Origin: JAEUIV01 sp033763795
Lineage (GTDB): Bacteria; Planctomycetota; Phycisphaerae; Phycisphaerales; UBA1924
Direction: 5' to 3'
DNA: 64,000 nt
Assembly: GCA_033763795.1 (NCBI GenBank)
Contig: JANRJV010000013.1
Location: forward strand, 1-64,000
Part shown: one piece after another, positions 36,790 through 45,651 of the stretch
Layout: the number at the start of each line of letters is the position of its first letter
Numbering within the stretch: the first letter of the stretch is position 1
Position numbers and translations under genes: made by a program
The notes under the pieces: model-generated
Database searches by the model: none
Told to the model about the DNA's origin: nothing
The model's input: only the letters and a program-made list of their open reading frames with translations

Positions 36790-38202
36790 ATGACCCCACA
36801 CGCCGATCCCGCCCCCGACGCCGTCCGCTTCCCAGACTCCTTCACTTGGGGCGCCGCCTCCAGCGCCTATCAGATCGAGGGCGCCGCCGCCGAGGAGGGC
36901 AAAGGCCCCTCCGTCTGGGACGAGTACTGTCGGCTCCCCGGCGCCATCTGGGAATCACAGTCAGGCCATGCCGCCTGCGATCACTACCACCGCTTCCGCG
37001 CCGACGTGGCGCTCATGCAGTCCATGGGACTCCACGCCTACCGCTTCTCCATCTCATGGCCCCGCGTCATGCCTGAGGGCGAGGGCCGCGTCAACGAAAA
37101 GGGACTCGCCTTCTACGACGCGCTCGTCGACGCCCTCCTCGCCGCCGGCGTCAAGCCGTGGGTCACGCTCTTTCACTGGGACTTCCCCCTCGCCCTCCAC
37201 CACAAGGGCCACTGGATGAACCGCGACAGCGTCCGGTGGTTCGCCGACTACACCCGCGTCATCGTCGACCGTCTCTCCGACCGCGTCGCCCACTGGATGA
37301 CCCTCAACGAACCACAGTGCTACATCGGCGGCGGACCCGAAGGCTCGCGCCTCGCACCCGGCTTCATGCCCACGCTCGCCGAACGCCTCCTCATGGTCCA
37401 TCACACCCTGATGGCCCACGGCCAGGCAGTCCAGGTCATCCGCGAACGCGCCAAGCTCACACCGAGCGTCGGCTGGGCCCCGGTCGGCGTCTCACCCATC
37501 CCCGCGGACGATCGCCCCGAGTCCCTCAGCGCCGCCCGCCAGTATTGCTTCTCGATCCCCGGCAGACACCTCTGGAACAACGCCTGGTACTCAGACCCCG
37601 TCTGCCTCGGCGCCTATCCCGAAGAGGGCCTCCGCCTCTACGCCTCAGACGCCCCCACGCCGCAGCCGGGCGACATGCAGCTCATCCACCAGCCGCTCGA
37701 TTTCTACGGCATCAACATCTACAACGGTATCCCCATTACCGCCGGACCCGACGGAAAGCCCGTCGTCGCCCCCCGCGCCGTCGGTCACGCCAAGACCGCC
37801 TTCCACTGGCCCGTCGAGCCCGACTCGCTCCGCTGGGGACCGCGCTTTCACTTCGAGCGCTACCGCATCCCCGTCTGCGTCACCGAGAACGGCCTCTCCG
37901 CCATGGACTGGGTCTCGATGGACGGCAAGGTCCACGACCCGCAGCGCATTGATTTCACACGCCGCTACCTCCTCGCCCTCCGACAGGCCATGAACGACGG
38001 CGCCGACATCCGCGCCTACTTCCACTGGTCCATCATGGACAACTTCGAATGGCTCGAGGGATACAAGCAGCGCTTCGGGCTCATCCACGTCGACTACACC
38101 ACCCAGCAGCGCACTCTCAAGGACTCCGCCCACTGGTACGCAAGCGTCATCCGCTCCCACGGCGCCGCGCTCGCCGAGAACCCCTTCGCCGGCCGCCACT
38201 GA
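36790..38202 (+). CDS. GH1 beta-glucosidase
   Basis: The 470-residue enzyme has the GH1 TIM-barrel signature: FTWGAASSAYQIEGAAAEEGKGPSVWDEY at the start, TLNEP (171-175, acid/base Glu174), CVTENG (nucleophile Glu366) and DNFEWLEGYKQRFGL. It lacks a signal peptide and so is cytoplasmic, where it would hydrolyse imported beta-glucosides such as cello-, laminari- or sophoro-oligosaccharides. It is divergent from the exported glycosidase and shares operator 1. It is followed on the other strand by the LacI-family gene, convergent with an 18-bp spacer. Confidence 0.95.
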   Translation: MTPHADPAPDAVRFPDSFTWGAASSAYQIEGAAAEEGKGPSVWDEYCRLPGAIWESQSGHAACDHYHRFRADVALMQSMGLHAYRFSISWPRVMPEGEGRVNEKGLAFYDALVDALLAAGVKPWVTLFHWDFPLALHHKGHWMNRDSVRWFADYTRVIVDRLSDRVAHWMTLNEPQCYIGGGPEGSRLAPGFMPTLAERLLMVHHTLMAHGQAVQVIRERAKLTPSVGWAPVGVSPIPADDRPESLSAARQYCFSIPGRHLWNNAWYSDPVCLGAYPEEGLRLYASDAPTPQPGDMQLIHQPLDFYGINIYNGIPITAGPDGKPVVAPRAVGHAKTAFHWPVEPDSLRWGPRFHFERYRIPVCVTENGLSAMDWVSMDGKVHDPQRIDFTRRYLLALRQAMNDGADIRAYFHWSIMDNFEWLEGYKQRFGLIHVDYTTQQRTLKDSAHWYASVIRSHGAALAENPFAGRH

Positions 38203-38220
38203 TCGGGGCCCGGCCCGGGC

Positions 38221-39270
38221 TCACCGCGTCCCGCGCGCCCCGGGCGCGTTCAGCGCCGGCGCCTGGCTGCTCTCGCGCACGATCAGGCTCGACGCCAAGC
38301 TCACCCGCGCCGGCGGATCGCTTGGCGAGGCAAGATGCTCGACGAGCGTCCGCACCGCCGCCGCACCTATCTCCGCCGCCGGCACACGCACCGAGCTCAG
38401 CCGGGGCCGCACCAGGATCGCCAGCCGCGAGTCATCGAATCCCACAAGCCGGATATCGCCCGGAATCGCCAGCGACGCGTCCTGCGCAGTCTGCATGATC
38501 CCGTACGCGATCTCGTCGTTCCCCGCGAGAATCCCCACGGGCTTTCCCCGCGTGATCCGAGAGAGATGCATGTCCGCCCACTGCCGGCCCCAGTCGATCG
38601 TGTACGACCCGAAGGCGACCTGGTCCGTACGCGCCGCATGCCCGCGCTCGCTCAGCACCCGCGTGAACGCCCGCTGCCGGCCCTGCGTGTCGTAGTTCTT
38701 GTCCGGACCGCCCACGAAGTAGCACCGCTCGGGCGGCACCGAGTCCAGCAGATGCTCCGTCGCCTCGCGCGTTCCCAGCTCGTTGTCCACCACGATGCTG
38801 TTCAGCTGGGGCACACGCGCCGCCACGTCCAGCACGACCACCGGAACGCTCGTCTTCTCCAGCTGCGCCCAGATCTCGTCCGCAGCCTCCGTGATCATCA
38901 CCGCAAGCCCGTCCACCAGCCCGAACACCAGCTGCTGCGAACCGCCGTTCCCGTTGCCCGTGATCCGCCCCTCGCTGCTCACCAGCAGGTGATACCCCGC
39001 GTCCCGCGCCGCGCTGTCCGCCCCGCGCAGCAGCTCGGAATAGAACTCCCCGTGAATGTCGGGCAGCGCGATCCCCAGCACCCGGCTCCGCTTCGTCGAC
39101 AGTCCCTTGGCGAACAGATTCGGCCGATACTCGAGCTCGCGGATCGCCTTCAGAACCTTCGCCGCAGTGTCAGGCGCCACAAGATTCGGGCTGTTGATCA
39201 CCCGGCTCACCGTCGCAGTGGAGACCTTCGCCGCCTCTGCGACATCTTCGATGGACGCCTGCCGGCTCAT
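38221..39270 (-). CDS. LacI-family transcriptional regulator
   Basis: The 349-residue protein has an N-terminal LacI helix-turn-helix and hinge (SIEDVAEAAKVSTATVSRVI, then YRPNLFAKGLSTKRSRVLG) and a periplasmic-binding-protein-like effector domain (ALPDIHGEFYSELLRGA, LAGNDEIAYGIMQTAQ, LVGFDDSRLA). It should repress its targets until a sugar effector binds. Its likely operators are the four 14-bp palindromes at 36730, 40909, 41916 and 49009. None is visible in front of its own gene, whose start is 67 bp from the divergent PF10091-type gene. Confidence 0.93.
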   Translation of the reverse strand: MSRQASIEDVAEAAKVSTATVSRVINSPNLVAPDTAAKVLKAIRELEYRPNLFAKGLSTKRSRVLGIALPDIHGEFYSELLRGADSAARDAGYHLLVSSEGRITGNGNGGSQQLVFGLVDGLAVMITEAADEIWAQLEKTSVPVVVLDVAARVPQLNSIVVDNELGTREATEHLLDSVPPERCYFVGGPDKNYDTQGRQRAFTRVLSERGHAARTDQVAFGSYTIDWGRQWADMHLSRITRGKPVGILAGNDEIAYGIMQTAQDASLAIPGDIRLVGFDDSRLAILVRPRLSSVRVPAAEIGAAAVRTLVEHLASPSDPPARVSLASSLIVRESSQAPALNAPGARGTR

Positions 39271-39337
39271 GCACGCTCGACTTCACCCACTTCAAAGGAC
39301 GCGGAATTCTCCGCGGGTGCCTCTATCATCACGCCGC

Positions 39338-40837
39338 ATGCTCAAGAGTATACCCCTGTTCTTCATCGCCGCGATCCTCTCGACCCCCGCCCGCGCACGC
39401 GACGACCGCCCCGACGACAGCTTCGACGTCGTCCCGCTCCAGGGCGCCGCCGCCCAGAGGCCCCCCTTCGAGTTCTCAGACCAGGACCAAGCCTTCCTCG
39501 ATGAGGTCCAGCGCGGCTGCTTCAACTTCCTCTGGAACACCGCCGGCAACAAAACCGGCATGGTCTACGACCGCACCAGCAAGCCCGTCGCCAGCGTCGC
39601 CGGCGTCGGATTCCAGCTCTCCGCACTCCCCATAGGCGTCGAACGCGGCTGGATCACACGCCAGCAGGGACACGACCGCGCACGCCTCATCCTCCGCTCC
39701 CTCCTCGACAACACATCCAACCGCAAGGCCGGCCTCTACTTCCACTACCTCGACCCCGAAGACGCCGGCATCACCCACGACGCCTACGAGGTCACCGTCA
39801 GCACCATCGATTCCGCCCTGCTATTCGCCGGCGCCATCACCGCCGCCTCGTACTTCAAGGGAGACGTCGCCCAGGCCGCCGACCGCATGCTCGACGAAGC
39901 CGACTGGACCTTCTTCGTCCCCGCCGACGAAGCCGTCGAGAAGCCCTACGAACGCGGCTACATCAGCCTCGGCTGGAAACCACGCGACAAGAACAACCCC
40001 ACCGCCGACGGCACGCTCCTGCCTTTCTACTGGGCCGACGCCGGCGACGAGCAGAAGCTCGTCACCTTCCTCGCCGTCGCCGCGCCCCGCGCCGACCACC
40101 GCGTCAGCACCGAGATGTACTACCGCATGCGCCGCACCCCGGGCCGCGACGAGGACGGACCCATCTTCATGTGGTTCCCCTGGTCCGGCGCCCTCTTCAC
40201 CAACTTCTTCGCCCACTGCTGGATCGACTACGCCGGCATGAACCCCGACAACCCCGCCGCTCAAGGCGTCCCGCACCGCCCCCGCGTCGACTGGTGGGAG
40301 AACTCCCGCCGCGCCGTGCAGATGCACCGCCGCAAGGCCGCACTCAACCCCCTCAGCCTTCCCACCCTGGGCCCCGACGCCTGGGGACTCACCGCCTGCG
40401 ACGCCGACTCGGGATATCTCGTCCCGGGCCTATTCCCCACGCTCGTCCCGCTCCCCGGCGCACGTCCCGACTTCGATTACACCACCTTCCAGCCCCCGGA
40501 GAACTACGGCGACGGCACCGTCGCCCCCTACGGCGCCGGATGCAGCATCATCTTCGAACCGCAGGCCGCCCTTGCCGCCCTCCGCTACTACCGCTCCCTG
40601 AACGCCGCCGACGGTTCCCCGCTCCTCTGGCGCGACCCCGCCGCCGGGGGCCACGGCTTCAAGGACTCCTTCAATCTGGGCAAGATGTGGGTTGCCCCAG
40701 ACTGCGTCGCCATCGACCAGGGCCCCATGATCCTCGCCATCGAGAACGCCCGCACCGGTCTGATCTGGAACCTCTTCCATCAGCATCCGGCCGTACAGGA
40801 CGCCGTGCGCCGCCTCGGCCTGCAAAGAGCCCGCTAA
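39338..40837 (+). CDS. Exported glucoamylase-family (PF10091/GH144-like) hydrolase
   Basis: The 499-residue protein has a signal peptide (1-20, STPARA) and matches the glucoamylase-family pattern: FLDEVQRGCFNFLWN, GVGFQLSALPIGVERGWITR, SNRKAGLYFHYLD, STIDSALLFAGAI, FFAHCWIDYAGM, WGLTACDADSGY, YGAGCSIIFEPQAALAALRYY and APDCVAIDQGPMILAIEN. Proteins of this fold include GH144 endo-beta-1,2-glucanases; I cannot separate them from relatives by eye. It would act outside the cytoplasm, making oligosaccharides for the ABC transporter. No operator is seen in its upstream 67 bp; TATCAT ends 8 nt before the ATG, and no Shine-Dalgarno is present. Confidence 0.8.
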   Translation: MLKSIPLFFIAAILSTPARARDDRPDDSFDVVPLQGAAAQRPPFEFSDQDQAFLDEVQRGCFNFLWNTAGNKTGMVYDRTSKPVASVAGVGFQLSALPIGVERGWITRQQGHDRARLILRSLLDNTSNRKAGLYFHYLDPEDAGITHDAYEVTVSTIDSALLFAGAITAASYFKGDVAQAADRMLDEADWTFFVPADEAVEKPYERGYISLGWKPRDKNNPTADGTLLPFYWADAGDEQKLVTFLAVAAPRADHRVSTEMYYRMRRTPGRDEDGPIFMWFPWSGALFTNFFAHCWIDYAGMNPDNPAAQGVPHRPRVDWWENSRRAVQMHRRKAALNPLSLPTLGPDAWGLTACDADSGYLVPGLFPTLVPLPGARPDFDYTTFQPPENYGDGTVAPYGAGCSIIFEPQAALAALRYYRSLNAADGSPLLWRDPAAGGHGFKDSFNLGKMWVAPDCVAIDQGPMILAIENARTGLIWNLFHQHPAVQDAVRRLGLQRAR

Positions 40838-40908
40838 CCGCCCGCCCGTCCCTTCTCTTGCAATTCGTGTGAAAATCCAGTTGCCCGTCCCTTGGACGTG
40901 GGGCATCT

Positions 40909-40922
40909 TGAAAGCGCTTACA
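40909..40922. promoter_or_regulatory. LacI-type operator 2
   Basis: TGAAAGCGCTTACA, 101 bp before the ATG of the sorted exported protein at 41023. It matches the TGWAASCGSTTWCR consensus shared by the four sites. A weak TTGCCC (40881-40886) could be a -35. Confidence 0.85.
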
Positions 40923-41022
40923 CGCGCCCTGACGCGTGCAAGCCTGTCGCCGCGGTCAGCGTGCAACGCGGCGCCGGCAGGTCAACCGTCAACGCTCGCC
41001 ACACAGAATTGGAGGAGATCAC

Positions 41023-41790
41023 ATGAAGTCCGTCGCTCTGCTCTCGCTCGCTCTTACCACCGCCGCGTCCGCTGGCACCATCGGCGCCATCGACTCGGTC
41101 AAGCTCAACGAGCGCATCTTCAACGATCGCTTCGACAGCACCCTCAATTTCGTCAGCAACTATCCCTCCGACGTCCGCCTCACCGAGACCGGCTTTGGCC
41201 CGGGCGGCTTCGCCAATCGCCACTCCGCCTACTACTCGGCCGACGGCGGTGCCTCCAACCTCGACATCAACTACGAGGACGCCTTCGACTTCTCCGTCAC
41301 CGTCAACCACATCGCCTCGCAGAACGTCGCCGTCGAAGCCGGCTTCCACGCCGACCTCTTCGGCTTCGGCTACTTCGGACAGCTCCCCAACGGCGAGATC
41401 GCCGCCTTCGGCTCCATCCTTCCCTTCCATTCCTTCGGCGTCGTCCCCTACGCCGACACCATCCACCTCCGCATGATCCACCGCCCCGGCTCGGGCAACG
41501 GCGTCGACCCGCTCCCCGTGGACGGCGTCCGCTCCAGCTTCGAGTACCTCTACTCCTTCGACGGGATCAACTACGTCTCCAGCGGCCTCAAGGAAATGGG
41601 CGGCAACGAGGGCGGCATCCCCTCGAACTTCAACTTCTTCGTCGGCTTCGGCGCTCAGCACAACGCCGCCGCTGAAACCGGCGCCGTCGCCGACACCATC
41701 TTCAACAACATCCGCGTCGCCGTCCCCGCGCCCGCCGGCGTCGCCCTCGCGGGCCTCGCTGGTCTCGCCGGCCTCCGGCGCCGCCGCTGA
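41023..41790 (+). CDS. Exported protein with PEP-CTERM-like sorting tail
   Basis: The 255-residue protein has a short signal peptide (MKSVALLSLALTTAASAG) with a strong GGAGGAG site, a beta-rich middle without a family I know, and the tail VPAPAGVA, hydrophobic stretch, LRRRR, a sorting signal. Asp/Asn/Phe-rich segments such as ADLFGFGYFGQLPNGEIAAFG may be a lectin-like sandwich. It has its own operator (2) and terminator, so it is a single-gene unit of the regulon. Its role may be substrate capture at the surface; that is inferred from context. Confidence 0.8.
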   Translation: MKSVALLSLALTTAASAGTIGAIDSVKLNERIFNDRFDSTLNFVSNYPSDVRLTETGFGPGGFANRHSAYYSADGGASNLDINYEDAFDFSVTVNHIASQNVAVEAGFHADLFGFGYFGQLPNGEIAAFGSILPFHSFGVVPYADTIHLRMIHRPGSGNGVDPLPVDGVRSSFEYLYSFDGINYVSSGLKEMGGNEGGIPSNFNFFVGFGAQHNAAAETGAVADTIFNNIRVAVPAPAGVALAGLAGLAGLRRRR

Positions 41791-41818
41791 TCCGACCCGC
41801 TTCGTCGCATTCCCCCTC

Positions 41819-41852
41819 AACGGGCGACCACGCGTCGCCCGTTGTCTTTTTT
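41819..41852 (+). terminator. Rho-independent terminator
   Basis: AACGGGCGAC (41819-41828) and GTCGCCCGTT (41834-41843) form a perfect 10-bp stem with a 5-nt loop, followed by GTC and six T. Confidence 0.95.
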
Positions 41853-41884
41853 GCCGGCCCCTCACCGAATTCATACCCAAAAGG

Positions 41885-41913
41885 TTGACAACCACCCGAC
41901 CTCAGCTGATAGT
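41885..41913 (+). promoter_or_regulatory. Promoter of the GH94-pseudopilin-ABC operon
   Basis: TTGACA (41885-41890) and GATAGT (41908-41913) are 17 bp apart, the best promoter-like pair I found. The LacI-type operator 3 begins 2 bp after the -10, so repressor binding would block transcription start. Confidence 0.75.
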
Positions 41914-41915
41914 CA

Positions 41916-41929
41916 TGTAAGCGGTTTCA
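41916..41929. promoter_or_regulatory. LacI-type operator 3
   Basis: TGTAAGCGGTTTCA, 39 bp before the GH94 start and directly downstream of a good -10. Part of the four-site set. Confidence 0.9.
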
Positions 41930-41967
41930 GGCCCGCCATTCACCACTCGCGAGGACACGCCACCACC

Positions 41968-44427
41968 ATGCTCGCCAACCGCTACGGTCGATTCGACCCC
42001 TCCGGGCGAACATTCGTCCTCTCAGACCATCGAACCCCGATGCCCTGGACGAACGTCGTCTGCAACGGACGCTACGGCTTCGTCGTCAGCCAGAACGGCG
42101 GCGGCTTCTCATGGTTCGACGACGCCCAGCACAACGTCCTCACACGATGGGAAATGGACCTCGTCCGCGACGACCGCGGCCGTTTCCTCTACCTCGCCGA
42201 CCTCGACTCACTCGACCTGTGGTCCCTCGCCCCCGCTCCCTGCTGGCCAGCCTACGAGGAGTACCGCTGCGAGCACACCCTGGGCTCCACCACCTTCCAC
42301 ACCCGCTACTCAGGCATCGCCGCCACGTGGACGCTCGCCGTCGCTCCCGACCAGCCCGCCGAAGTCTGGCGCGTCAAGCTCCGCAACACAACGAACAAGC
42401 CCCGCCGCCTCCGGCTCGCCACCTACCTCGAGTGGTGCTGCGGCGTCGCCCCCGACTCCAAGCGCGAGTTCCACAGGCTCTTCATCACCACCGCCCACGA
42501 CGAGAAGCGCCGCGCCGTCATCGCCAACAAGAACATGTGGGACCTCCCTTCAAAGAGCGAGCGCGACCACTGGAACATGCCCTGGCCCTACACCGCCGCC
42601 CACGCAGTGATCGCAGGCCAGTTCGACGCCCCGCTCGCCATCGCTGACAAGGCCCTCTTTCTGGGCCGCTACGGCCAGACACCGCGCCCCGCCGCCATGT
42701 TCGACGCCCCGCGCAGCGGCGAGGGCTTCGGCCGCTTCGCCGACGGCGCCGCCTCCGTCGGTGGCGACCTCAGGCTCGCCCCGGGAGAAGAACGCGAGTT
42801 TGCCTTCACCATCGCCATCGAGTCCTCACGCGACCGCCTCAATTCCCTCCTCGACGCCCTCTCCGCCCCCGGCGCCGCAGAGCGCGCCGTCTCCGGCGCG
42901 CACAACCTCTGGGATACCATTCTCAAGCCCGCCGCCGTCGAGACCGAAGCCCAGGACTTCGACGTCCTCAACGCATACTGGCTCCCGTACCAGGCAATCA
43001 GCGGCCGGCTCTGGGGACGCACCGGCTACTACCAGCAGTCCGGCGCCTTCGGGTTCCGCGACCAGCTCCAGGACAGCCAGGTCTGGCTCCCCCTCGACCC
43101 CTCGCGCTGCCGCGCCCAGATCCTCCTCCACGCCCACCAGCAGTTCGCCGACGGCAGCGTCAACCACTGGTGGCACGCCCTCGCACGCTTCGGTAATCAC
43201 ACCGCCTGCAGCGACGACTATCTCTGGCTCCCCTTCATCACCGCCTCGTACATCCGTGAAACGGGCGACTTCTCCATCCTCGACGACCGCGCCCCCTTCG
43301 TCGACGACACCGCTCCCGCCACCATCCTCGACCACTGCCTCCGCTCCTTCCGCCGATCCTTCGCCCGCACCAGCCCCCGTGGCATCCCGCTCATCGGCTC
43401 CTGCGACTGGAACGACGGCCTCTCCGCCGCCGGCATTGCCGAAAAGGGCGAGAGCGTCTGGCTCTCCTTCTTCCTCGCGCTCACCCTCCAGGACTGGGCC
43501 CGCATCCTCGACCAGCGCGGCGAGGCCCGGCTCGCCGACGAGTTCCGCTCCCGCCGCCTGCGCCTGATTGACGCCGCCAACCAGCACGCCTGGGACGGCG
43601 CCTGGTTCCGCCGCGCCACCACCGACGCCGGCGTCTGGATCGGAGCCGCCGACTCGCCCGCCGGCAAGATCTACCTCAACGCCCAGACCTGGGCCATCCT
43701 CGCCGACGCCGCCGACCAGCCAAGGCTCACCCGCGCCTGGCAGAGCGTCCACGAGCACCTCCTCCGCGACATGGGACCGCTCCTCCTCGCCCCCGCATAC
43801 ACCGAGCCCGACACCGACATCGGCTACATCACCCGCTACTCCCCCGGCTCACGCGAGAACGGCGGCGTTTATATGCACGCCGCCACATGGGCGCTCATGG
43901 CCGCCTGCAAGCTCAAGGACCAGCGCGCCGTCGAACGCATCTGGGACGCCATCTCCCCCCCCAAGCGCGGCGCCGTCGCCGACGCCTACCGCGCCGAGCC
44001 CTACGTCACCCCCGGCAACGTCGACGGTCCCCTCTCCGACACCCCCGGTCGCGCCGGCTGGACCTGGTACACCGGCTCCGCCGCATGGCTCAACCGCGTC
44101 AGCGTCGAGTGGGTCCTGGGCCTCCGCGCCACCTGGGAAGGCCTCGCGATCGACCCCTGCCCCATGCGCTCCATGGGCCGCGTCGACGCCACCCGAACCT
44201 GGCGCGGCCGCCGCGTCCGCGTCCGCTTCGACGCCCGCGCCTTCGACCCCGCTCGCCCGGCGATCGTCACCTTCCAGGGCAGACCACTCCAAGGCGGGAT
44301 CCTCAGGCCCGCGGACCTCGAATCCTCCACCGGCGATATCGAACTCGACGTCTCGTGGGAACAGCAAGGACAAGCCCCGGGCCGGCAGTCCGTCATGGCC
44401 GCGGCAGCGAAGGAGAACGCACGATGA
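41968..44427 (+). CDS. GH94 beta-glucan/cellobiose-type phosphorylase
   Basis: The 819-residue protein is a GH94 inverting phosphorylase, length typical. The N-terminal beta domain is clear (YGRFDPSGRTFVLSDHRTPMPW, VSQNGGGFSWFDDAQ), then the (alpha/alpha)6 catalytic domain: YYQQSGAFGFRDQLQDS, GSCDWNDGLS with Asp480 expected as the general acid, and GWTWYTGSAAW for phosphate binding. It lacks a signal peptide, so it acts in the cytoplasm, splitting a beta-linked disaccharide or oligosaccharide with phosphate to glucose-1-phosphate. Substrate could be cellobiose, laminaribiose or 1,2-beta-oligoglucan; sequence alone does not decide. First gene of the operator-3 operon. Its stop overlaps the pseudopilin gene (ATGA). 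Confidence 0.93.
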   Translation: MLANRYGRFDPSGRTFVLSDHRTPMPWTNVVCNGRYGFVVSQNGGGFSWFDDAQHNVLTRWEMDLVRDDRGRFLYLADLDSLDLWSLAPAPCWPAYEEYRCEHTLGSTTFHTRYSGIAATWTLAVAPDQPAEVWRVKLRNTTNKPRRLRLATYLEWCCGVAPDSKREFHRLFITTAHDEKRRAVIANKNMWDLPSKSERDHWNMPWPYTAAHAVIAGQFDAPLAIADKALFLGRYGQTPRPAAMFDAPRSGEGFGRFADGAASVGGDLRLAPGEEREFAFTIAIESSRDRLNSLLDALSAPGAAERAVSGAHNLWDTILKPAAVETEAQDFDVLNAYWLPYQAISGRLWGRTGYYQQSGAFGFRDQLQDSQVWLPLDPSRCRAQILLHAHQQFADGSVNHWWHALARFGNHTACSDDYLWLPFITASYIRETGDFSILDDRAPFVDDTAPATILDHCLRSFRRSFARTSPRGIPLIGSCDWNDGLSAAGIAEKGESVWLSFFLALTLQDWARILDQRGEARLADEFRSRRLRLIDAANQHAWDGAWFRRATTDAGVWIGAADSPAGKIYLNAQTWAILADAADQPRLTRAWQSVHEHLLRDMGPLLLAPAYTEPDTDIGYITRYSPGSRENGGVYMHAATWALMAACKLKDQRAVERIWDAISPPKRGAVADAYRAEPYVTPGNVDGPLSDTPGRAGWTWYTGSAAWLNRVSVEWVLGLRATWEGLAIDPCPMRSMGRVDATRTWRGRRVRVRFDARAFDPARPAIVTFQGRPLQGGILRPADLESSTGDIELDVSWEQQGQAPGRQSVMAAAAKENAR

Positions 44428-45233
44428 GAACCACCCCCACGCGCCAACGAGCATTCACCCTCATCGAGCTCCTCGTCGTCGTCGCCATCATCGCCATTCT
44501 CATCGGCATCCTCCTCCCCTCGCTGGGCCGGGCCCGCGAATCCGCCGTCGACATCAAGTGCAAGAGCAACGTCCGGCAGATCGGCATCGCCTGCCTCGGC
44601 TACTTCAACGACTACAAGGACCCCGCATTCCTCCCCATCGCCACCCGCGCCAGCCAGTTCGCTCCGTGGATCAAACGCCGCTACCGCGCCATCACCATCC
44701 TCGAGCCCTACACCGACGGCAACAAGGAAGTCTTTATCTGCCCCGCCGCCTCGGGCGTCACCAGCGTCCTCGGATGGATCGATGAGAACGGCGCCATCCA
44801 GGACCCCATCAACGGAAACGTCGCCCCCATCTTCCCCTGCGACGACGTCAACGACGACGGCAAGTTCACCATGCTGGACGACCTCATCAACGAGTACTGG
44901 TTCAACGACTCCGTCCCCTCCACCGTCTCCTCCGGCGGCCGCACCTACAACATCGGAATCTCGGGCCAGCCCCTCCGCCTCGTCGCCCGACCGACGGAGG
45001 TCGTCATGGCCCTCGACGCCATCGACTGGATCCCCAGGCACTTCGGCAGCCGCGCCAACACCACATGGCTCCCCAACGCCTTCCAGCGCACGGGCGAGTG
45101 CAACGCCGTCATGGGCGACGGCCGCGTCGAGTCCTTCAACGCCGTCGAGCTCACAGGCCGCGACCGCTTCGGCTCCCAGCCCAACTTCGAGAACTGGGGG
45201 CACAACTACCCCGACGGCGCCATCTCGCCCTGA
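44424..45233 (+). CDS. Pseudopilin-like protein with prepilin-type N-terminus
   Basis: The 269-residue protein starts MRTTPTRQRA/FTLIELLVVV, a type IV prepilin-like cleavage and methylation site with Ala in place of the usual Gly at -1 and Glu at +5, followed by a long hydrophobic helix (IIAILIGILLPSLGRARE). The rest is a globular domain with VFICPAASG and a C-terminal NAVMGDGRVESF, resembling the H-X9-DG/DUF1559 group common in planctomycetes. It probably sits in or on the inner membrane or cell surface. ATGA overlap with GH94 and AAGGAG show it belongs to the operon. A pseudopilin in a sugar operon suggests a surface glycan-handling role; that is inference. Confidence 0.85.
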   Translation: MRTTPTRQRAFTLIELLVVVAIIAILIGILLPSLGRARESAVDIKCKSNVRQIGIACLGYFNDYKDPAFLPIATRASQFAPWIKRRYRAITILEPYTDGNKEVFICPAASGVTSVLGWIDENGAIQDPINGNVAPIFPCDDVNDDGKFTMLDDLINEYWFNDSVPSTVSSGGRTYNIGISGQPLRLVARPTEVVMALDAIDWIPRHFGSRANTTWLPNAFQRTGECNAVMGDGRVESFNAVELTGRDRFGSQPNFENWGHNYPDGAISP

Positions 45234-45270
45234 CCCAGGCGCCGCTCCCCGCAACGATTAGGAGCTCGCC

Positions 45271-45651
45271 ATGTCCCTCCGCGAAACACTCGAAGAGAAA
45301 CCGTGGATCGGCTGGGCCGTCGCGGGCGTGCTCGCCCTCGTGGGCCTCGTCCTGATCGCCCGCGCCGTCATCCGCCCCGCCCCCGCCGAACAGCTCGCCT
45401 CAGAAATCCTCATCCGCTTCCAGGACACCGGCGACACCCAGCGCATGAACCGCGGCATGTTCGAGAAGCAGATGCTCTCGCAGTCCGCCATCGCCCCGCT
45501 CGACCCCGCCGTCGGCATCAACAACCCCAAGACCAACAAGCCCACAGGCTTCCCCGAAGACGCCGAGTACTGGCAACGCCTGGTCGCCGACATTAACGCC
45601 GCGCGCGCCGCCGCCAACCAGCGCCGCGGCACGGACCGACCCTCTCAATGA
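45271..45651 (+). CDS. Small single-pass membrane protein of the sugar operon
   Basis: The 126-residue protein has one membrane helix (about 13-32, GWAVAGVLALVGLVLIARAV) and a soluble part with DTQRMNRGMFEKQMLSQSAIAPLDPA. I recognise no family. It has a good AGGAG site and overlaps the solute-binding protein start by ATGA, so it is co-translated. It may help the neighbouring pseudopilin or transporter, but nothing in the sequence shows how. Confidence 0.75.
   Translation: MSLRETLEEKPWIGWAVAGVLALVGLVLIARAVIRPAPAEQLASEILIRFQDTGDTQRMNRGMFEKQMLSQSAIAPLDPAVGINNPKTNKPTGFPEDAEYWQRLVADINAARAAANQRRGTDRPSQ

Noticed and set aside
33788..36793. Long plus-strand frame (1001 codons) opposite the six-hairpin glycosidase
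   Set aside because: Shadow of the minus-strand gene; Arg/Pro/His-rich, no start site or family features.
38203..38220. GGGCCCGGCCCGGGC between GH1 and LacI genes as a terminator
   Set aside because: It is GC-rich and self-complementary but has no T-run on either strand.
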